Assembly: GCA_018335675.1 (NCBI GenBank)
Contig: JAGXRQ010000059.1
Span: 1 to 64,000, forward strand
Direction of reading: 5' to 3'
Length of the DNA stretch: 64,000 bases
From: Bacteroidota bacterium
GTDB lineage: Bacteria; Bacteroidota; Bacteroidia; Bacteroidales; UBA7960
The translations under genes were made by a program, and so were the position numbers. This document shows positions 60,145-64,000 of the stretch, piece by piece (the first letter of the stretch is position 1; every line of letters begins with the position of its first letter). Under the pieces are notes generated by a model that saw only the letters and a list, made by a program, of their open reading frames with translations, was not told where the DNA came from and did no database searches.

Positions 60145-61215
60145 TGTTCTTCCTAGAAATCTTTTAGAATCGCCCCATTCTCCGTAGCCGATTTCAGCTC
60201 CGGCGAGTTTGATTCGGCCTTCTATGCAGTTTGCGCAGTCTTCGGAACTTTCGTCTGTGCAAGGTTTATTCTCGTATAATTTGTAACTGTCGCGGTAAAT
60301 TCCGGGTGTTATATTCGGCATAAGGATGTTGGCGCCAATGCGTATGGCTTTTTCTCTTCCAATTTTATCAATTGCTTGCAAGGCAGTAGTGGCGGCAATA
60401 TTAATATCTTGCATCATTATTCTTAAAATTGCAACCATCTTTAAGGCCAACCTGAATCTTTCCTCTAAAGGAATTAGGTTGTTTCTTTCTGAATATAAAG
60501 GAGTATCAGCATGTTCAATGTATGGTCCCATTCCACACATATCAATATCCTTTTCCTTCATAAATAATAAATCATCAGCCAGATGCTCTACGGTTTGGAA
60601 AGGTAGTCCTATCATTACTCCCGTTCCAATCTGGAAACCAACTTTTCTCAGTAAGGATAGGCATTCAAGTCTTTTTTCAAAACTGTGATTGTTATCATTG
60701 GGATGCAATTTTGCATAAAGCTCTTTATTTGATGCCTCAATACGGAGCAGATATCTGTGAGCCCCTGCGTTATACCATCTTTGATAAACGTCCTCTGTCT
60801 GTTCGCCACAGGAAAGCGTAATTCCTAATTTTCCTCCTGAAAGTTCTTTTATCTGTTTAACAAGATTTTCGATTCTATCAGAATTATTTGAGCTTTGAAT
60901 TTCGCCCGACTGTATTACAACTGAGCCATAGTTGCTTTTTAATGCAAACTTTGCAGCTTCAATAACTTCATTATCACTTACATTATATCTTTCAACTTTT
61001 TTATTATCTCTCCTAATGCCGCAGTAGTAACAGTTTTTCGAGCAAATATTTGATAATTCTATTAACCCTCTTAGATAAACTTTGTTTCCAACATTATCAT
61101 TCTTAACTTGGGATGACTTCTCAAACAATAACCTTAGATCATCACCTTCTGCTAAAAGCAGTTTAACAATATCCTGCTTATTCAAGTTATCTTTATTTAA
61201 GATATGACTAATCAT
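60139..61215 (-). CDS. hydE: [FeFe] hydrogenase H-cluster maturase HydE (radical SAM)
   Basis: A 358-residue radical SAM enzyme that helps build the diiron subsite of the H-cluster. The SAM cluster Cys58, Cys62 and Cys65 are in CSKNCYYCG. ASNKELYAKLHPN, GVMIGLPFQTVEHLADDL and DMCGMGPYIEHADTPL fit HydE. Near the end, C-x7-C-x2-C (CTDESSEDCANC) is the optional second cluster of this family. I use the ATG at 61215 (MISHIL), which overlaps the hydF stop by 8 bp; the ORF track start at 61263 would be inside hydF. Its stop lies in a heptamer array. Confidence 0.95.
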   Translation of the reverse strand: MISHILNKDNLNKQDIVKLLLAEGDDLRLLFEKSSQVKNDNVGNKVYLRGLIELSNICSKNCYYCGIRRDNKKVERYNVSDNEVIEAAKFALKSNYGSVVIQSGEIQSSNNSDRIENLVKQIKELSGGKLGITLSCGEQTEDVYQRWYNAGAHRYLLRIEASNKELYAKLHPNDNNHSFEKRLECLSLLRKVGFQIGTGVMIGLPFQTVEHLADDLLFMKEKDIDMCGMGPYIEHADTPLYSERNNLIPLEERFRLALKMVAILRIMMQDINIAATTALQAIDKIGREKAIRIGANILMPNITPGIYRDSYKLYENKPCTDESSEDCANCIEGRIKLAGAEIGYGEWGDSKRFLGRTT

Positions 61216-62419
61216 TATTGTATAAAGCTTTAAAAGGTTGAGTAACTCTTTCGAAAATTCCATTTACCCATGCTATAGCCATTCCATAGTTTGTAATTGG
61301 AATATCTGCATGTTCAAATGGTTTTAAACGTGAAATGATTTGTTTACGTGTAACCATACAACCTCCGCATTGAATTACCAGAGCGTAATTATTTACCGGA
61401 TTATTAACGGCTGATAACCCCGCAACAATGTCGAATTCGAGTTTTTTTCCAGTATGTTTTTCTAGCCATTTCGGAATTTTAAACCTTCCAATATCGTCGC
61501 AACTAACATGGTGAGTGCATGATTCAAGGATAAGAACTTTATCGCCGTCTTTTAAATTATCAATTGTCGGGGTTCCTTTAAGAAATGCATCAAAATCTCC
61601 TCTTAACTTGGAGAAAACAATGCTGAAACTTGTGAGCATTATATTTTCCGGAACTATTTTAGAGACGTAATTAAACACCTGACTGTCGGTAACAACAAGT
61701 GCTGGTTTTATTCCCAACTTAAAGAAATCTTCCAACTCAGTTTCTTTTACAGAAACGCAAATACAATCATTATCCAAAACATCTCTCCAGGCCATTACCT
61801 GAGGAAGTATCATTCTTCCTTCAGGAGCTTCGGAGTCGATTGGAGTAACAAGTAATACAACGTCTTTGGGTTTAACAGTGCCTTTAAATAAAGAAGGTTT
61901 TGCATATGCTGTTTCAGGAATGCTTGTTTTAATTAATTCAACTAGTTCATTGAAATTTTCAGGTTTAACATTGCTGAAAGAGAAGGGTATCTTGCCAGTA
62001 ATTTGCTTTACATTATCAGAGAATTCTAGTTTTATAGCCTCGATATCTGATTTGTTATGCACTATTAAATATGGGATATCATAATAGTTAAATTGTTTTA
62101 CCAGATTTTCTTCAAATTCTCCGAAAATATTTGCAGCAATAAGAATTATTCCCAAATCTATTGTAGGAATTACTTGCAGTGTTTTCTCAATTCTTAGCTT
62201 GCCAAGATCTCCGCTGTCATCTATTCCGGCTGTATCAATAATAATTGCAGGACCTACACCGAAAATCTCAACTGATTTTTTAACCGGATCGGTTGTTGTT
62301 CCAGGATGGTCGGAAACAATAGCTATATTTTGCCCTGTAAGCAAATTGATGAAAGAGCTTTTACCATTGTTTCTTCTTCCAAAAATTCCGATATGTGGTT
62401 TTAAATCTTTGCCTTTCAT
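61208..62419 (-). CDS. hydF: [FeFe] hydrogenase maturation GTPase HydF
   Basis: A 403-residue HydF, the scaffold that carries the 2Fe precursor to apo-hydrogenase. The GTPase domain has GRRNNGKSSFINLLTG, HPGTTTDPV, DTAGIDDSGDLG and HNKSD. The dimerisation region follows. The C-terminal FeS site is formed by Cys and His in ESCTHHVSCDD and by CGGCMV near the end, the CxH...CxxC pattern of HydF. hydE overlaps its stop by 8 bp. A 158-bp gap with a heptamer array and hairpin lies between its start and hydG. Confidence 0.96.
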   Translation of the reverse strand: MKGKDLKPHIGIFGRRNNGKSSFINLLTGQNIAIVSDHPGTTTDPVKKSVEIFGVGPAIIIDTAGIDDSGDLGKLRIEKTLQVIPTIDLGIILIAANIFGEFEENLVKQFNYYDIPYLIVHNKSDIEAIKLEFSDNVKQITGKIPFSFSNVKPENFNELVELIKTSIPETAYAKPSLFKGTVKPKDVVLLVTPIDSEAPEGRMILPQVMAWRDVLDNDCICVSVKETELEDFFKLGIKPALVVTDSQVFNYVSKIVPENIMLTSFSIVFSKLRGDFDAFLKGTPTIDNLKDGDKVLILESCTHHVSCDDIGRFKIPKWLEKHTGKKLEFDIVAGLSAVNNPVNNYALVIQCGGCMVTRKQIISRLKPFEHADIPITNYGMAIAWVNGIFERVTQPFKALYNND

Positions 62420-62427
62420 TGAATTTA

Positions 62428-62504
62428 GGTATTAGGTGTCAGGTGTTAGGTATTAGGTGTCAGGTGTTAGGTATTAGGTGTCAGGTATCAGGTATCAGGT
62501 GTCA
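62428..62504. repeat. GGTRTYA heptamer array with 21-bp higher-order period, inside the hyd cluster
   Basis: Eleven heptamers run without gaps: GGTATTA, GGTGTCA, GGTGTTA, GGTATTA, GGTGTCA, GGTGTTA, GGTATTA, GGTGTCA, GGTATCA, GGTATCA, GGTGTCA. The first three repeat as a 21-bp block. It begins 9 bp before the hydF start on the upstream side. Confidence 0.95.
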
Positions 62505-62512
62505 GGTAGGTC

Positions 62513-62534
62513 ATTCCGAGCGTAAGCGAGGAAT
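62513..62534 (+). repeat. 22-nt hairpin element (copy B): GUAA loop with tandem G.A mismatches
   Basis: The plus strand reads ATTCC-GA-GC-GTAA-GC-GA-GGAAT. ATTCC pairs with GGAAT, GA faces GA, GC pairs with GC, and the loop is GTAA. ATCCCGTT follows as in copy A at 46133. It lies 9 bp after the heptamer array, in the gap between hydF and hydG, antisense to the hyd genes. Confidence 0.7.
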
Positions 62535-62577
62535 CCCGTTATTATTCATTCTATTTAAATTAAGCCAAACCTCATTC

Positions 62578-63999
62578 CTAAAAACATAAATCTCTTTTAC
62601 CATTTTTCAATTCTATTATCCTTTCTCTAAGTTTTGTCTTAACCTTTTCATCGGGCAAAGCTTCAATGTTCTTTTCAATAACTTTCCATCCTTTGTGAGC
62701 TGTATTTTTTGGAGCATAGTCTAAAAGATATTCAGCCAAAGTTAGAATTGCATTAGGAGAACAGAACCTCTTTATAAAACCAGGAACAGAAAACTCCATA
62801 AAGTGTTCACCTGTGCGGCCAAGACGATAGCAAGCTGTACAGAAAGATGGCAGCATATTGTGTTCAAGAAGTTCTTCAATTATTTCGTTTAAAGATCTTT
62901 CATCATTAATACGAAATTGACCTTTATTTAAATTTTGTTCAGCATTTTGAGTTTTAGAATAACTTCCAAGTTCAAGCTTTGTTCCTCCGTCTATCTGACT
63001 TACTCCATAATTGATACATTCGTTTCTAATCTCTTTTGGTTCGCGAGCGGTGAGTATCATGCCTGTGTATGGTACAGCCAGACGCAATATTGCAATCATT
63101 TTTGCAAATTCACTATCGGTAACTATGTATTTAGTCCCCATTTGTAACATTGAAGCATCTTTAATTCTTGGGAAAGAAATTGTATGTGGCCCAACATTAT
63201 AGCATGCTTCAAGGTGATTAGTATGCCTCACTAAGCCAAGAACTTCATATCTCCAATCATATAAGCCAAACAAAGCTCCAATTCCAACATCATCTAGCCC
63301 GGCCTCCTGTGCTCTGTCAAGAGATGTTAGGCGATAATTGAAATCAGCCTTTTTTCCTCTTAAATGATAAGTTTTATAAGCTTCAGGATGATAAGTTTCC
63401 TGAAAAACCTGGAAAGTACCTATTCCGGCTTCTTTAACTTTTCTAAAACCTTCAATTTTTAAGGGAGCAGCATTTATGTTTACTCTTCTTATTTCCCCAT
63501 TGCCTTTTTTTACAGAATATGCAAGCTTTGTGCAATGAGCAATGTAATCAGCATCATATTGGTCATGTTCTCCGAAAACAAGAATTAATCTCTTTTGTCC
63601 ATTATCTTCAAGTGCTTCAATTTCATGTGTAATTTCAACATCAGAAAGAGTCTTTCTCACCGCATCTTTGTTACTAGCCCTGAAACCACAATATGTGCAA
63701 TTGTTTTTACACTTATTGCCTATATACAATGGCGCAAAAAGCACTATTCTATTACCGTAAATAGTTTCTTTTAACTTTCGAGCGCCATCTTTAATCATTT
63801 CTACAAGGTCAGGATCTGTAGTATTTGTCAATGCAGCAGTTTCCTGCATGCTAAGTCTGTTTTTTGAAAGCGACTTTTCAATGATGTCTTTTATTCTGGC
63901 ACTGTCTGGTTTAGCATTATCTAAAATGTTATGAATTTCAACAGGGTCAATGAAAGGCTGCATTGGCACATCCGGGATAGAATATTGTTGTGTAATGAA
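62578..63999 (-). CDS. hydG: [FeFe] hydrogenase H-cluster maturase HydG (radical SAM), open at right edge
   Basis: A tyrosine lyase that makes the CO and CN ligands of the H-cluster. The SAM cluster motif is CKNNCTYCGF, and IYGNRIVLFAPLYIGNKC precedes it. LILVFGEHDQYDADYI, RRVNINAAPLKIEG, FQVFQETYHPEAYK and DDVGIGALFGLYDW are diagnostic. The C-terminal cluster is CTACYRLGRTGEHF followed by a third Cys 22 residues on (RFCSPNAIL). The ORF track starts at a GTG (63969), giving 463 residues. However, the frame stays open to the right edge (FITQQYSIPDV...), and HydG proteins usually have about 10 more N-terminal residues, so the true start is probably outside the window. Confidence 0.95.
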   Translation of the reverse strand, partial: FITQQYSIPDVPMQPFIDPVEIHNILDNAKPDSARIKDIIEKSLSKNRLSMQETAALTNTTDPDLVEMIKDGARKLKETIYGNRIVLFAPLYIGNKCKNNCTYCGFRASNKDAVRKTLSDVEITHEIEALEDNGQKRLILVFGEHDQYDADYIAHCTKLAYSVKKGNGEIRRVNINAAPLKIEGFRKVKEAGIGTFQVFQETYHPEAYKTYHLRGKKADFNYRLTSLDRAQEAGLDDVGIGALFGLYDWRYEVLGLVRHTNHLEACYNVGPHTISFPRIKDASMLQMGTKYIVTDSEFAKMIAILRLAVPYTGMILTAREPKEIRNECINYGVSQIDGGTKLELGSYSKTQNAEQNLNKGQFRINDERSLNEIIEELLEHNMLPSFCTACYRLGRTGEHFMEFSVPGFIKRFCSPNAILTLAEYLLDYAPKNTAHKGWKVIEKNIEALPDEKVKTKLRERIIELKNGKRDLCF

Positions 64000-64000
64000 T

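Noticed and set aside
62395-62589. Plus-strand ORF with repeated LGIRCQV units
   Set aside because: It is the heptamer array read in one frame, overlapping the hydF start, with no start signal or family resemblance.

Overview
The window is a low-GC, gene-dense stretch of a Bacteroidota chromosome, most like the Bacteroidales/Cytophagales side of the phylum. The evidence is Bacteroidota-type -7 boxes (TAnnTTTG) ahead of several genes, a subtilase with a type IX secretion C-terminal domain, a DUF5723 outer-membrane protein, WbqC and DUF2520 family genes, LPS genes (lpxB, kdsC) and many short lipoproteins. No rRNA, tRNA, CRISPR array or prophage was seen. The hydE-hydF-hydG maturases point to an anaerobic lifestyle with [FeFe] hydrogenase, and an ADP-forming acyl-CoA synthetase fits fermentation. 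A CcmF/CcsA protein shows that c-type cytochromes are also made.

Layout. 1-700: the tail of an IS1595-like transposase abuts a headless tsaC/Sua5 gene. 0.7-4.9 kb (+): cca, a pRiA4b ORF3-like acidic protein, miaA and a secreted barrel-like protein, the last three overlapping. 4.9-10.9 kb: a secreted pepsin-like relic, the c-di-AMP phosphodiesterase pgpH, wbqC-like, rsmG, a glucosaminidase with LysM repeats and a TPR protein. 11-17 kb (-): comEC, spoIID-like, lpxB, a small membrane protein, surE and DUF502. 17-30.5 kb: a YugP-type zinc protease, then (-) maf, a UbiA prenyltransferase, kdsC, DUF2520, ccmF/ccsA, DUF5723, a lipoprotein, a DUF3352-like propeller protein and an MgtC/DUF4010 protein. 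30.5-41 kb: T9SS subtilase, aminotransferase, S9 peptidase, CsgG-like/barrel protein, HTH regulator and porin-like protein. 41-51 kb: SSS symporter, ADP-forming acyl-CoA synthetase, nth, bcp, exported TPR-CHAT protein and recA. 51-60 kb: lipoprotein, S9 peptidase, VanY-type carboxypeptidase, AI-2E family transporter, truA, and a Cache-PAS histidine kinase with a LuxR-type regulator. 60-64 kb (-): hydE, hydF and hydG, with hydG running to the window edge.

The most unusual content is intergenic. Between 41 and 62.6 kb, several gaps are filled with short tandem arrays of 7-bp units (GGTRTYR, TTTTTAG), 8-bp units (GGGTATAA, TGTGCCAA), 6-bp units (NCTYAA) and 9-10-bp units (CATATAAGG). The GGTRTYR heptamer occurs at four separate loci, and four genes end with stop codons in or touching an array. 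Because 7 and 8 are not multiples of three and the main heptamer and octamer carry stop triplets, these arrays close reading frames quickly. Beside two of the arrays lies a 22-nt hairpin element with a GNRA-type loop, tandem G.A mismatches and compensatory differences between its two copies. This is the best candidate here for an undescribed repeat or mobile system. The rest reads as ordinary housekeeping and envelope genes. All calls come from reading the sequence and remembered family knowledge; no searches were run.
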